From the NCBI RefSeq assembly GCF_029664245.1, contig NZ_JANAIE010000004.1, forward strand, positions 1 through 64,000: a DNA stretch of 64,000 bases, given 5' to 3'. Both the position numbers and the translations under genes were made by a program. Below are positions 34,358 through 44,400 of the stretch, one piece after another (position 1 is the stretch's first letter; every line of letters starts with the position of its first letter). A model generated the notes under the pieces. That model was given only the letters and a program-made list of their open reading frames with translations. It had not been told where the DNA came from and searched no databases. The DNA comes from Profundicola chukchiensis. GTDB taxonomy: Bacteria; Bacteroidota; Bacteroidia; Flavobacteriales; Weeksellaceae.

Positions 34358-35142
34358 ACTAATCTTAAAGCAAATTGAACAAGTAGGGCAGTGAATATAG
34401 CAAACCCGAAGCTTAATAAAGTTCCGATGAGTACGTATTCGGTAAACTGCCTATTTTTTCCTTGATTTAAATCACCAAATCTAAATACAGATTTAGCGGT
34501 AATTAAAAATCCAACTGCCGACCATTGTCCGATTAATATAAAGGTAAACACAAGTAAACGCTCAATGATGCCAATATGTTTGCCTCCATTTTTAAGTGAT
34601 TTTTGCTCTACCTCATCACCATCCTCTGAAAAGAAGAAAGATTTCCAATGGTTTGACTTTTTAAGAATGGGGGTGTTTTCTACTTCCTTGGTATAAGGAG
34701 ATAGAATGACGCGTAGGATGGATGAACTTGGTAAACTTAAGAAAATATAGCCCAATAAAACCAATAGAACGCTTGGTTCAAGTAGTAATTCCCAGTTAAA
34801 GCTAAGGCTGGTATTGAACGCAACTATTAGAATTACTATGATGTGAAATAATTGATCAAGAATAAAGCTATAAATTTTAGATGTATCTGAGTTAAGAAAA
34901 CTCAAAAAACTGATTTTAAGAGCATCAATTATAATATGGCTGACAAGCACAATGGCTAATGCTAAAGTATAGTTAGGAAGCATTAAACCTATCAATACAA
35001 GCAGTAGGGCATGGGTTGCTATATGTTTCCAAAAGCCTGAGGAGGAAAGTCCATCTTTAAATTTCGATTTTACCCACGAAGTTGGTTGTAAAACAAAATC
35101 TCCAAGAAAATGTGCAATTAATAATAAGAGTAAAAAGTTCAT
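34354..35142 (-). CDS. DUF3307-family membrane protein
   Basis: 262 residues with about seven hydrophobic segments. The opening LLLIAHFLGDFVLQPTSWVK is typical of DUF3307; 'VSHIIIDALKISF' contains a conserved His/Asp pair. Function unknown. It starts inside the satD stop (ATGA, 4-base overlap), so the two are co-translated; this pairing recurs in Bacteroidota as I remember it. Expression should follow the satD promoter and its four repeated sites. Confidence 0.85.
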   Translation of the reverse strand: MNFLLLLLIAHFLGDFVLQPTSWVKSKFKDGLSSSGFWKHIATHALLLVLIGLMLPNYTLALAIVLVSHIIIDALKISFLSFLNSDTSKIYSFILDQLFHIIVILIVAFNTSLSFNWELLLEPSVLLVLLGYIFLSLPSSSILRVILSPYTKEVENTPILKKSNHWKSFFFSEDGDEVEQKSLKNGGKHIGIIERLLVFTFILIGQWSAVGFLITAKSVFRFGDLNQGKNRQFTEYVLIGTLLSFGFAIFTALLVQFALRLV

Positions 35143-35735
35143 AGTTTGGAGTTTATAAGTTCATGGTAATAATTTAAATACTGCTGCAAAGCATTATAAT
35201 TTGCGCGGCTCAGCACACGACTCACATTAGATTGTGTGGTGTTGAGTTTTTTGGATAATTCCTCTTGACTAGCGTTTGGGTAGAGTAACTTGGTGTGTAC
35301 ATATTGGGACATTCCAGTTGTCCATTGTTCACAAAGCGTGTTGTATAAATTAAAACCTGCATTTAATCCTAGATCTAAATCTTGCCAATCTGTTTTAATG
35401 GCTAAATTTTGTGGTAAATCTTCTAGCAATCTACCTGAATTGATATAAGCCGTTCCCATATTTTGAGTTACGCTTGCAGTTTTGAGTGTTTCGTCGCCGA
35501 TACCAATAGCTATTCTAATGTCTAATTTACTTAATTGACGAATGCTTGCTTTTAATCTTGTTGCAATCGTAAGTGCATCAGCCGGATTTTCTATACGCAC
35601 TTGTATACTATCTCCACGATAGATACTCCAATCTATAGGGCTCTTTCCAAATTGATTGAGACTTGGTTTAATGGCTTTTTGCCAGTCTTGATTTTGGGTC
35701 GAGTTAATGATATCTGCTGTAATGACTGCAATCAT
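35139..35735 (-). CDS. satD: SatD-family protein: cyclase-like domain plus helix-turn-helix
   Basis: 198 residues. The C-terminal part (about 155-182, SQEELSKKLNTTQSNVSRVL) is a clear helix-turn-helix. The N-terminal 140 residues match, in order, the landmarks of class III nucleotide cyclase domains: TADIINST (Asp8), RGDS (Asp42), IRIAIGIGD (73-81) and GTAYINSGRLLEDL (94-107). This resemblance is my inference; SatD proteins are otherwise described as stress-related with no known activity. First gene of a two-gene operon with DUF3307, transcribed from a promoter covered by repeated palindromes, so autoregulation is likely. Confidence 0.82.
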   Translation of the reverse strand: MIAVITADIINSTQNQDWQKAIKPSLNQFGKSPIDWSIYRGDSIQVRIENPADALTIATRLKASIRQLSKLDIRIAIGIGDETLKTASVTQNMGTAYINSGRLLEDLPQNLAIKTDWQDLDLGLNAGFNLYNTLCEQWTTGMSQYVHTKLLYPNASQEELSKKLNTTQSNVSRVLSRANYNALQQYLNYYHELINSKL

Positions 35736-35751
35736 CTGAATTAATTTGATA

Positions 35752-35782
35752 TAAATGTATTACACTTTTGTGTAATAAACAA
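35752..35782 (-). promoter_or_regulatory. Promoter of satD-DUF3307
   Basis: On the minus strand: TTG (35780-35782), a 20-base spacer and TACATTTA (35752-35759), 7 of 8 to TAnnTTTG. It ends 16 bases before the satD ATG. The spacer is filled by palindrome site A. Confidence 0.5.
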
Positions 35783-35862
35783 GTTTTATTCCGTTTTTGT
35801 GTAATAATTTTAAATATTACAATAATATGTAATAATATAGGTTTATTACATTTTTGTGTAAT
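35759..35862. promoter_or_regulatory. Four evenly spaced palindromic operator-like sites
   Basis: Four 18-base sites of the form 7-4-7. A: ATTACAC-TTTT-GTGTAAT (35759-35776). B: ATTCCGT-TTTT-GTGTAAT (35788-35805). C: ATTACAA-TAAT-ATGTAAT (35816-35833). D: ATTACAT-TTTT-GTGTAAT (35845-35862). The centres lie 29, 28 and 29 bases apart. A occupies the satD promoter spacer; B-D lie upstream. SatD, with its helix-turn-helix, is the natural candidate to bind them (inference). Confidence 0.75.
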
Positions 35863-35970
35863 AAAATAAAGGTAGTGAGTTTAGTGGGTTGATTATCAGT
35901 TTAAAGTAGAAGAGTAGCTGATGTGTGCGGATTCTTAAGAAAGGAAAAAGTTAATGTATGGACATAAAAA

Positions 35971-35992
35971 AACCGAATCAATAGATTCGGTT
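35971..35992 (-). terminator. Hairpin terminator after the HU gene
   Basis: A 9-bp stem, aaccgaatc (35971-35979) with gattcggtt (35984-35992), and loop aata. It is flanked by an A-run on the left (T-run on the minus strand), 22 bases past the stop of the HU gene. Confidence 0.8.
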
Positions 35993-36013
35993 GAATTTTG
36001 GGTTGTAAAGATA

Positions 36014-36298
36014 TTATTTACCTCCGTTAACTGCTTTTGAAAGCTCAGAACCTGGCTTAAATTTAGCAACAGTTTTAGCTGCGATTTTGATTTTCTCTTT
36101 CGTCTGAGGGTTGATACCTTCACGAGCACTTCTTTTAGAAGTTGAGAAAGAACCGAATCCAACTAAAGAAACTCTACCGTCTTTTTTAGCTAAAGTTTTA
36201 GTGATATTATCCGTGAAAGAATCTAAAGCTGCTTTAGCTTGTACTTTAGTAATTCCAGCGTCAGCTGCCATTGCATCGATTAAATCTGATTTGTTCAT
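36014..36298 (-). CDS. HU-family DNA-binding protein
   Basis: 94 residues, the standard HU length. MNKSDLIDAMAADAGITKVQAKAALDSF is the helical dimer part, GRVSLVGFGSFSTSKRSAREGINPQTKEKI carries the DNA-binding arm, and it ends with KFKPGSELSKAV. It bends and packs the nucleoid DNA. It has its own full-consensus promoter and terminator, so it is a single-gene unit. Confidence 0.95.
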   Translation of the reverse strand: MNKSDLIDAMAADAGITKVQAKAALDSFTDNITKTLAKKDGRVSLVGFGSFSTSKRSAREGINPQTKEKIKIAAKTVAKFKPGSELSKAVNGGK

Positions 36299-36336
36299 AA
36301 TAATAAATATTTTCGTTTAAATTATTGATTGTATGA

Positions 36337-36366
36337 CAAATATAGTATTTCATAGAATATATACAA
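36337..36366 (-). promoter_or_regulatory. Bacteroidota-type promoter of the HU gene
   Basis: On the minus strand: TTG (36364-36366), a 19-base spacer and TATATTTG (36337-36344), a full consensus match. The ATG at 36298 lies 38 bases further on, leaving a leader of about 30 bases. Confidence 0.7.
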
Positions 36367-36459
36367 GAAAATAGGCACTTTTTTTCGCCTGTAATGTTGA
36401 TAAATAGGCGATTTTGTTAATAAAACCGCCTGAATCACGCATTATTTCGTTCAACTTGC

Positions 36460-37416
36460 CTATTCATCGACTACTTGGGAGGTTTCATCTAAAGGATAGC
36501 CATTCATAAAATCTAAGGATTTCATTCGTCTTTTTCCTTCTAATTGAACTTCCTCCAACCAAATAATTCCTTCTTTATGTGCAACTCCTAATTTATTCTG
36601 CTCCTTAAATACAGATTTAGCTTCGCGATTGTGTTCTATTTTTTCAATACTCGAACGGTAAACTTTAAGCATTTTCTCATCTCCTTGACTAGAAATCATT
36701 GTCCAAGATGCTGGATAAGGGCTCATCCCTCGAATCAAATTTTGAATATCTTCTATAGATTTCGTCCAATCAATTCTGCAATCTTCTTTAAAGATTTTAG
36801 GTGCAGGTTTTAAGCTAGGAGATTCCTCTTGTGGAACAGCCTTCAAACTCTCATCACCCAAACCTGCAATGGTTTTAATTACTAAGTTAGCACCTGTATG
36901 CATTAGGTTATCATGTAAGTTACCTGCATTATCAGTAGGTAGAATCTCTACTTTTTCTTGTAATAAAATGTTTCCAGTATCAATTTTCTCGTCAATCAAG
37001 AAAGTTGTAACACCCGATTCGGTCTCACCATTAATAATAGCCCAATTGATAGGAGCAGCACCGCGGTATTGAGGAAGCAAAGAAGCATGTAGATTAAAAG
37101 TTCCTAATCTAGGTAGTTTCCAAACTTCTTTAGGTAGCATTCTAAAGGCAACCACGACAGCAATATCAACTTTTAAATCTTCTATAGTTTGTAAAAATGA
37201 TTTAGCTTTTAATTTAGGCGGCTGAAGTAAGTTTAAATCATGCTTTTTGGCATATTTAGCAACGGCCGATTCGTGAATTCTTTGTCCGCGTCCGGCTGGT
37301 TTATCTGGAACTGTAACAACACCTACAACGTTTAAGTCATTTTTGACAATGGTATCTAATATATGTACTGCAAAATCGGGAGTACCCATGAACAGTATGC
37401 GTAAGTTTGATTTCAT
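36460..37416 (-). CDS. fmt: Methionyl-tRNA formyltransferase
   Basis: Formylates initiator Met-tRNA. 318 residues. LRILFMGTPDFAVHIL opens the Rossmann fold, NLHASLLPQYRGAAPINWAIINGE holds the catalytic Asn/His region, and VTTFLIDEKIDTG is conserved; the C-terminal domain binds tRNA. It starts inside the recQ stop (4-base overlap), so recQ-fmt is an operon. Confidence 0.95.
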   Translation of the reverse strand: MKSNLRILFMGTPDFAVHILDTIVKNDLNVVGVVTVPDKPAGRGQRIHESAVAKYAKKHDLNLLQPPKLKAKSFLQTIEDLKVDIAVVVAFRMLPKEVWKLPRLGTFNLHASLLPQYRGAAPINWAIINGETESGVTTFLIDEKIDTGNILLQEKVEILPTDNAGNLHDNLMHTGANLVIKTIAGLGDESLKAVPQEESPSLKPAPKIFKEDCRIDWTKSIEDIQNLIRGMSPYPASWTMISSQGDEKMLKVYRSSIEKIEHNREAKSVFKEQNKLGVAHKEGIIWLEEVQLEGKRRMKSLDFMNGYPLDETSQVVDE

Positions 37417-39284
37417 ATGGAATAAATATCTGGAATTTTAAATTTTATTTTTTCTTCGTCCAACAAATTTTGGAGTTGGTTTAATAATATGTTTTTATCA
37501 ACATAAGCAAATCTTTCGTACACCTGTGCCGATGTTTTATTTCCTGAACTTAAATAGTCAAGGATTTCTGAATCACTTATCTTTCGATCGGAAGCAATGG
37601 GTGAACAAACATTGCAAATGCCGCATTTCGGTGTTTTCTTCTCGCCAAAATAACGAAGCACCAACTGACTTTTACATATGGCATCGTCTTCTATGAAATA
37701 ATACATGGCTTGAAGTCTTTGCCATTTCAACCGTTGTAGATTTTCAAACTTTTTATACAAACCTATTTTAATGAAATTATCATCTCTAGGTTCCAAGAAA
37801 GAAAGTTTAACGATCGCCGCATCACGATAGAAGATTTTATCAGCTTCATGTAGCTGTTTCAAGGTCTTCTTAACGAAGCCGCTCGAAAGTTTTAATCGTT
37901 GTGCAATTTTATATTCATCGATAGCGAGAGGTTCTAAAAATATACCACCGTAATTTCGAGCTAAATAACTTAAAATGCGCTCAGATGGCTTTTCTTCATC
38001 TTTAATCTCAACATTTCTTATTAATATCTTTATTAAACTCTGTTGTTGAGATCTTTTAATGTCAATCATCTGTTGCTGAACCAAAAATTGCAAAATCTTC
38101 TTGGTTTTTTGCTTAGGCAAATCAAATCGTTCAATGAACTTTCTTTCAGAAAAAGGTTTTTGCCCTTGTGCAAGCTCATGATTAGCAACTTGAAAATAAT
38201 TATAGAGTTTATTAATGATAACTAAGAATTCATTCTTTTTGGGTAAGCCCGATCTAAAGGCTTTGAAAGCATTCTTTTTATCTTCTTTCCCCACCAAAAG
38301 TATACCTTGTGCCTTCTTACCATCACGACCGCCACGTCCAACTTCTTGAATATAGGATTCAATTCCATCTGGAGCATCAAGGTGAAACACATTGCGCACA
38401 TTCGGCTTATCGATTCCCATTCCAAATGCATTGGTGCTCACTAAAACCTTAGAAGAAGATTCTATAAACTCACGCTGTTTTCGGTTTTTATCTTCTGTGG
38501 TTAAACGAGCGTGATAAAAGTCGGCATCAAAACCTTCATTTTTAAGAAAGGTAGCTAATTCATAAGTGTCCTTTCGTGTACGACAAAACACAATAGAAGC
38601 CCCTGGAAATTGATTTAGTAAGTAAATTAAATCTTGGTATTTATCTTCAGATTCATGGATGCGATAAGCTAAATTTTCTCGATATAAAGACCTGCGATAA
38701 GTATTCGGGTTTTCTAGGTTTAGCTCACGAATAATTTCATTCTCAATATAAGGCGTTGCGGTTGCTGTAAGAGCAAGAATAGGTTTACCGGGCAGTAGCT
38801 CCTTAATTGTTTTTAAAGCTAAATAAGACGGTCTAAAATCATGTCCCCACTCCGAGATACAATGTGCCTCGTCGATGGCCACATAAGATATTTTTAATGT
38901 TTTAAGTACAGCTTGAAATCTCTGTGACTGAATTCTCTCTGGTGAAACATATAATAACTTAACACCGCCAAAACGGCAGTTATCTAAAATGATTTCAATG
39001 TCAGATTTGGTGATTTCAGAAGAGATTAATTCTGCTTTAATGCCCTTTGATTTTAAGTTTTTAATTTGATCTTTCATTAAGGCAATCAAAGGAGAAACGA
39101 CCAAGCATAGACCTTCTTGAAGTAAGATGGGAACTTGAAAAGTAATCGACTTTCCCCCACCAGTAGGCAATAGCGCAAATGTATCATGACCATCTAATAT
39201 GCTTTGTATGATCAAATCTTGAGGTGGGATAAAGTTATCGTAACCCCAATACTTCTTCAATATTTCTTGTGGATGAGTCGCCAT
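37413..39284 (-). CDS. recQ: RecQ-family ATP-dependent DNA helicase
   Basis: 623 residues. Walker A LPTGGGKSITFQ, DEAHCISEWGHDFRPSY, TATATP, and helicase motif VI GRGGRDGK. A zinc-binding cysteine set (CKSQ..., CGICNVC) and winged-helix region follow. Shorter than RecQ proteins with an HRDC domain, which appears to be absent; such forms are common in Bacteroidota beside a longer paralog. It unwinds recombination and repair intermediates. A TATTTTTG stretch only 5 bases before the ATG could be its -7 element, with a poorly spaced TTG. Confidence 0.92.
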   Translation of the reverse strand: MATHPQEILKKYWGYDNFIPPQDLIIQSILDGHDTFALLPTGGGKSITFQVPILLQEGLCLVVSPLIALMKDQIKNLKSKGIKAELISSEITKSDIEIILDNCRFGGVKLLYVSPERIQSQRFQAVLKTLKISYVAIDEAHCISEWGHDFRPSYLALKTIKELLPGKPILALTATATPYIENEIIRELNLENPNTYRRSLYRENLAYRIHESEDKYQDLIYLLNQFPGASIVFCRTRKDTYELATFLKNEGFDADFYHARLTTEDKNRKQREFIESSSKVLVSTNAFGMGIDKPNVRNVFHLDAPDGIESYIQEVGRGGRDGKKAQGILLVGKEDKKNAFKAFRSGLPKKNEFLVIINKLYNYFQVANHELAQGQKPFSERKFIERFDLPKQKTKKILQFLVQQQMIDIKRSQQQSLIKILIRNVEIKDEEKPSERILSYLARNYGGIFLEPLAIDEYKIAQRLKLSSGFVKKTLKQLHEADKIFYRDAAIVKLSFLEPRDDNFIKIGLYKKFENLQRLKWQRLQAMYYFIEDDAICKSQLVLRYFGEKKTPKCGICNVCSPIASDRKISDSEILDYLSSGNKTSAQVYERFAYVDKNILLNQLQNLLDEEKIKFKIPDIYSI

Positions 39285-39376
39285 TAAAACAAAAATACAG
39301 TATATACCTTTACCAAGCCATTATTATGTTCTTTAACTTGGCACTAAATTGGTAAAAGAAAATGAAAATTTAGAAT

Positions 39377-39697
39377 ATGTCAAATCAAAATACAAATACA
39401 AATGGAAATTCTTCTGAAAGATCACCTGAAGAATTTTACGCAAGTTTAAAAAGAGAGCTGGATAATGTGACCAGCTTTCCATCTAATTATACCTACAAGT
39501 TTATAATTCCTACTGATAATAAAAAGATTGCTGAAATTCAACGCGTTTTTGATCATACGCGTCCTCAATTTCAAATGAAAGAATCTAAAAATGGAAAATA
39601 CACCAGTATTACAGTGGTAGTTTACGTTTTAGATTCAGATCAAGTGATTCACTATTATAAAGAGGTTTCTCAAGTAGAAGATGTAATTATGCTATAA
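39377..39697 (+). CDS. DUF493 (YbeD-like) family protein
   Basis: 106 residues. A polar N-terminus (NQNTNTNGNSSERSPEEF) is followed by the ferredoxin-like YbeD fold: VTSFPSNYTYKFIIPT, QFQMKESKNGKYTSITVVVYV and the end 'SQVEDVIML'. YbeD proteins are small regulators of uncertain function. Divergent from recQ; it converges on rsmE with 2 bases between the stops. Confidence 0.85.
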   Translation: MSNQNTNTNGNSSERSPEEFYASLKRELDNVTSFPSNYTYKFIIPTDNKKIAEIQRVFDHTRPQFQMKESKNGKYTSITVVVYVLDSDQVIHYYKEVSQVEDVIML

Positions 39698-39699
39698 TT

Positions 39700-40407
39700 T
39701 TATTGATGCAGCCAATGTGCTAACATAACGCAACTCAAAGCAGCTGTTTCTGTTCGCATACGCTGATCGCCAAGTGAAATTGGCGTGTAGCCATGTTCTA
39801 CAGCCATTTGCACTTCTTCTTTAGAGAAATCACCTTCGGGTCCAATCAAAAATTGGTAAGAACTTTTTAATGTAATGACATCCTTAATCGGTTTTTGTTC
39901 TATGTCTTTATGACAATGCGCAATGAACTTTTGACCAGGGGTGTCATTATTTTCTTTTAAGAAGTTTTTAAAACTAACTAGGTCATCAATTTTAGGTTGT
40001 TCTGCCTTCAAAGATTGTTTCATGGCAGCGATTCCAATTTTGTTCAATCTTTCGTGATTTATTTTTCTACGCTCAGAATTAAAAGTAACAATCGGGTAGT
40101 AGGCATCTAAGCCGATTTCAATCGCTTTTTCTAAAAAGAATTCAATGCGATCGATTTGTTTTGTTGGCGCAACTGCCATTTCAATTTTGTAATCACGTTT
40201 TTGGACATTGGGAATAGATTCTAAATTTCCAATTACGGCAGATTTATTTTCTAAAGATTCAATTTCACCTTTATACATATCACCAGCGCCATTGGTAACA
40301 TAAACTTGGTCGCCTTGTTTCATCCTCAACACACGAATCATATGATGAGATTCGGTAGGAGATAGGAGAGCTTTGTTGTTTTCGATATGCCCGATAAATA
40401 AAATCAT
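39700..40407 (-). CDS. rsmE: 16S rRNA (uracil-1498-N3)-methyltransferase
   Basis: SPOUT-class methyltransferase acting on 16S rRNA. 235 residues. HHMIRVLRMKQGDQVYVTNG is the PUA-like part; FLEKAIEIGLDAYYPIVTFNSERR, FLIGPEGDFSKEE and SLGDQRMRTETAALS are the knot and AdoMet site. It starts 2 bases after the tsaD stop, so tsaD-rsmE are co-transcribed. Confidence 0.94.
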   Translation of the reverse strand: MILFIGHIENNKALLSPTESHHMIRVLRMKQGDQVYVTNGAGDMYKGEIESLENKSAVIGNLESIPNVQKRDYKIEMAVAPTKQIDRIEFFLEKAIEIGLDAYYPIVTFNSERRKINHERLNKIGIAAMKQSLKAEQPKIDDLVSFKNFLKENNDTPGQKFIAHCHKDIEQKPIKDVITLKSSYQFLIGPEGDFSKEEVQMAVEHGYTPISLGDQRMRTETAALSCVMLAHWLHQ

Positions 40408-40409
40408 AC

Positions 40410-41423
40410 TTATAATTTAAAACGTGCTTGAGATTTGGAAGTTAGTTCTCCAAATTGCTCATTTTCATATTTAATCTTACCTACAATAGCAATCATGGCT
40501 GCATTGTCGGTTGTATATTCGAACTTAGGAATAAATACTTTGTAGCCTTCTTCAGTCTTTAGATTTAGTTTAAGTCTTAACTCAGAATTGGCAGAAACTC
40601 CACCAGCTAGTGCCAGACTTTTAATTCCTAAATCTTCTGCCGCTAGATAGAGTTTTTCTAAACACATATCTGTAATAGTATGCTGCACAGAGGCGCATAA
40701 ATCATTTAAGTTTTCTTGAATAAAATTAGGATTCTTTTGCTGCTGTTGGTTTAAAAAGTTCATCACTCCTGTCTTTAAACCACTAAAGCTAAAATCATAG
40801 CCATCTACTTTGGGTTTTGTGAATTTAAAGGCATTTGGATTTCCTTCCTTAGCTAAACGATCAATTTCGGGGCCGGCAGGATATTTAAGCCCCATGATTT
40901 TACCGATTTTATCAAAAGCTTCTCCAGCTGCATCATCTCTTGTTTCTCCAATAACCTCTAGGTCGGTATAGCTTTTTAATAAAACCACCTGGGTATGTCC
41001 ACCACTAACGGTTAAACACAAAAAAGGAAACTCAGGAGCTTCGTCATTTGCATCTTGAATAAAATGTGCAAAAATGTGTGCCTGCATATGATTTACCTCA
41101 ATTAAAGGTACATCTAAAGCAATGGCTAAAGACTTTGCAAAACTACTTCCTACCAAAAGAGATCCTAATAATCCAGGGCCAATGGTATATGCTATTGCAT
41201 CCAAGTCTTTTTGTCGTATTTTAGCCTCCGAAATAGCTGTTTGAATGACAGGTACAATATTTTGCTGATGCGCACGCGAAGCCAGTTCGGGTACAACACC
41301 ACCATATTTTTGGTGTACTTTTTGACTCGCTATAACATTAGACAATATAGTAGAACCCTGTATTACAGCAGCTGATGTGTCGTCGCAGGAGGATTCGATT
41401 CCAAGTATGATCGGTGATTTCAT
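40410..41423 (-). CDS. tsaD: tRNA N6-threonylcarbamoyladenosine transferase subunit TsaD
   Basis: 337 residues. IILGIESSCDDTSAAV opens the ASKHA fold. HMQAHIF supplies the metal-binding histidines, and ALAGGVSANSELR and YTTDNAAMIA are conserved. With TsaB (49152-49814 here) and TsaE it installs t6A37 on ANN-decoding tRNAs. The start at 41423 (MKSPIILGIESS) was chosen over a longer frame, because TsaD begins at this point. Divergent from tamB. Confidence 0.95.
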   Translation of the reverse strand: MKSPIILGIESSCDDTSAAVIQGSTILSNVIASQKVHQKYGGVVPELASRAHQQNIVPVIQTAISEAKIRQKDLDAIAYTIGPGLLGSLLVGSSFAKSLAIALDVPLIEVNHMQAHIFAHFIQDANDEAPEFPFLCLTVSGGHTQVVLLKSYTDLEVIGETRDDAAGEAFDKIGKIMGLKYPAGPEIDRLAKEGNPNAFKFTKPKVDGYDFSFSGLKTGVMNFLNQQQQKNPNFIQENLNDLCASVQHTITDMCLEKLYLAAEDLGIKSLALAGGVSANSELRLKLNLKTEEGYKVFIPKFEYTTDNAAMIAIVGKIKYENEQFGELTSKSQARFKL

Positions 41424-41471
41424 TAGATGCAAAAGTAAAAAGAATATTAAACTAAAAGACCATATCACTTT

Positions 41472-44400
41472 TTGAAAACGATATTACGCATATTTTATAT
41501 CTTAATTCTGTTGATAGTTATACTATTTGCAGGGATTTTTATTGCGATACAGACACCTAGTGTTCAAAGTTATATCACCGAAAGGGTTTTAACATCTCTC
41601 AATGAACAATTCGGTACTTCGATTGAGGTTGGAGGGGTAGATATTGATTTTTGGGGAGACATTAATTTATATGATGTAAAAGCAAAAGATCATAAAGATT
41701 TAGAGTTTATAAAAATCCCAAAACTTACAGCAGATATCAGTTTGTGGCGTATATATAGAAACTCCAACGATATTAGAGTGAAAAAGCTTGATTTAGAAAA
41801 TGCACATATTCAAGTCTTGACTTACGAAGGTGACAGTATTTCTAACTTTATACGCTTTATTGACAAGTTTGTGGTTGAGGATTCAGAGGATGATTCTGAG
41901 TTTAAAATTAGAGGAGATATTAAAATAATTGATTCCAAACTTTCAATTATTAATTATAATCTAGATCCTAAAGAGCAAGTATGGCTAGATTCCGAGAACT
42001 TTAATACTGTTATTTCGGATGTGAATGTTATTGGTTCTACTTATAGTGCTAATATTGAGCAGTTTTCTATGGATGCCAAAAAGAATGGTGAAGATTTCAA
42101 AGTTGAAAACTTAAGCTCTATCTTTAGGATGGATGATCGTGGGATTTATTTAGATGATTTAGATTTTAAAACTCAATCTTCTCATTTGGATGGATATATT
42201 CACCTGAAATATGATTCGATAGAGCAGTTTGATGATTTTGGAAATAAGGTGCTTTGGGAAATTCAATTAGATGATGAAAGTAAAGTAGGCTATAAAGACT
42301 TACGTTATTTTATGCCCGATTGGACCAAAGATGAGGTGATTGAATTATCAGGAAATCTACGTGGGCCTTTAAATGATTTAAACGCTCAAAATCTGACACT
42401 TTCTAATGGTATAACTAAAATTAAAACTACCAACATTTCGGTTGGAGAATTAATGAATGGGAGTTATGCTATCAATACCAATTATATAGAGGCAAATACA
42501 TCTTATGCGGATTTAAAACGTATTCTGCCGGATGATTTAGCCAAAAGTATAACTGATTTTATAGCTCGCTTTGGGGTGTTGAATTATAAAGGAGCTCTTC
42601 AAATTGATGAAAAGGATTTATATGCCAACGGTAGTTTAACTTCAGCTTTAGGAAATGCGAAGTTAAAATTAAACATGTATGATTATGCAGGCAACCAACC
42701 TAGCTATAATGGTAATGTAAATACTCCAGGCTTTGATCTTAAAAAGCTAACCGATACGGAGGAGTTAGGTAAAGTAGCAGGAGATTTACGATTTGATGGA
42801 AAGGGATTTGATTTAGAAACTTTAAGGATTAATGCTAAGGGAAAATTAAATTATCTAGATATTGCCGGGGATCGCTACCAAAACATTTCAGTGGATGGGA
42901 TTTTAAACCACGAAAAATTCGATGGTATTTTAGCGATTAATGACCCTAATGCTAAATTAAATTATGATGGTATTTTTGATTTTTCTACCAAACATTTAAA
43001 AGTTGACTTTAAGTCGAATGTAGATTATTTCAATTTAACTCACTTTGGTGCTACAGATACCAAGAATACGTGGCTAAAAGGTAAGATTGATGGAATTGCT
43101 AGTTTTTCTGAATTAAATGACCTTAATGGTGATCTTCATATTACAGATTTAATTTTTAATACGGATACCCTACAATTAGATGTACCGTTAGCTGATTTTC
43201 ATATATCTAAGTTGATTGACAATCAGCGAAATGTGATTATAGATGTTCCTAATTATGTGTACGCAGATTTAAGCGGAGAATTCTTATTAGATGAGTTGCC
43301 AAATGTCTTCCAAAATGGAATCGGACAATTCTTGGTGAATTATGAAAAAAAGAAAACTACACCTAATCAGTCCTTTAATTTTAATATCAATGTTCAGGAT
43401 AATATAGTTTCCTATTTTGTTCCTGATTTATATGTTCAGCCAGACACGAATATAACGGGTAGTGCGGATAATGATGCAGACTTATTTGAAATTCATATGG
43501 TTTCGCCCTTTATTCAATATGCAGACTACAAGGCTGATTCTGTAAACTTATTTGTGACTACTTTAGACGATAGAGCATTTAATTTAGATGTTAAAAGTCT
43601 TCTGATTCAGAATTATTTAATTCAAGATTTTAAAGTCAATGGTCATAGACAAAATGACACCATTGTTGCTAATGCTCATTTTTGGGGTGGAGAGCAAAGA
43701 GAAGGGGAATTTGATTTAAATTTTTATCAAACATTTAACGAAGGAACCGAACTTAAAACAGGTTTTTCTCCATCAACTATTAGTGTAGATAATAAAGAAT
43801 GGCATATTAATCCTGAAAATGACAAGGATTCTAACTATGCGATTTTAGACTTTGATAAAAATAGATTCTCAATCAAGGAAATCCTGTTCCAATCAGATGA
43901 ACAATTTCTAAGAATTAATGGAGATTATATCAGCAGAAATGACTTTAAGGTTGATGTTGATTTAGAAAATGTTCTCTTATCTAAAGTAATTCCGCCGAGT
44001 CTTTTGGGTGATTTTTCTATAGAAGGAATTGCTAATGGAAATGTTGATATCATTAAAACTAAAAATGAATTAAAACCAGTTGCTGATTTAAAAATTGATT
44101 CTATCTCTATGAATGGTTATCAAATCGGAAATTTTGTGACCAATGCTAGCTATGATATAGAGCAACAAATCTTTAATATAGAAGGAAGTTTAGATAAGGA
44201 CAATGTCAATACACTTTATTTAACAGGTGAAATTGACAATAAAGGTGATTCACCTCAATTGGATTTAATCGCCGATTTAGATGACTTTAATATTAACATA
44301 CTAAGTGTCTTCTTAGATGAGGTATTGAGTGATTGGAAAGGTACGCTTTCGGGAGATGTAAGTCTAAAAGGAAATGCAACCGATCCAAGTTTAGCTGGGT

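Noticed and set aside
37413-39284. Leaderless recQ
   Set aside because: TATTTTTG lies 5 bases before the ATG, but the best TTG is only 16 bases upstream of it, outside the usual range; evidence too thin for a finding.
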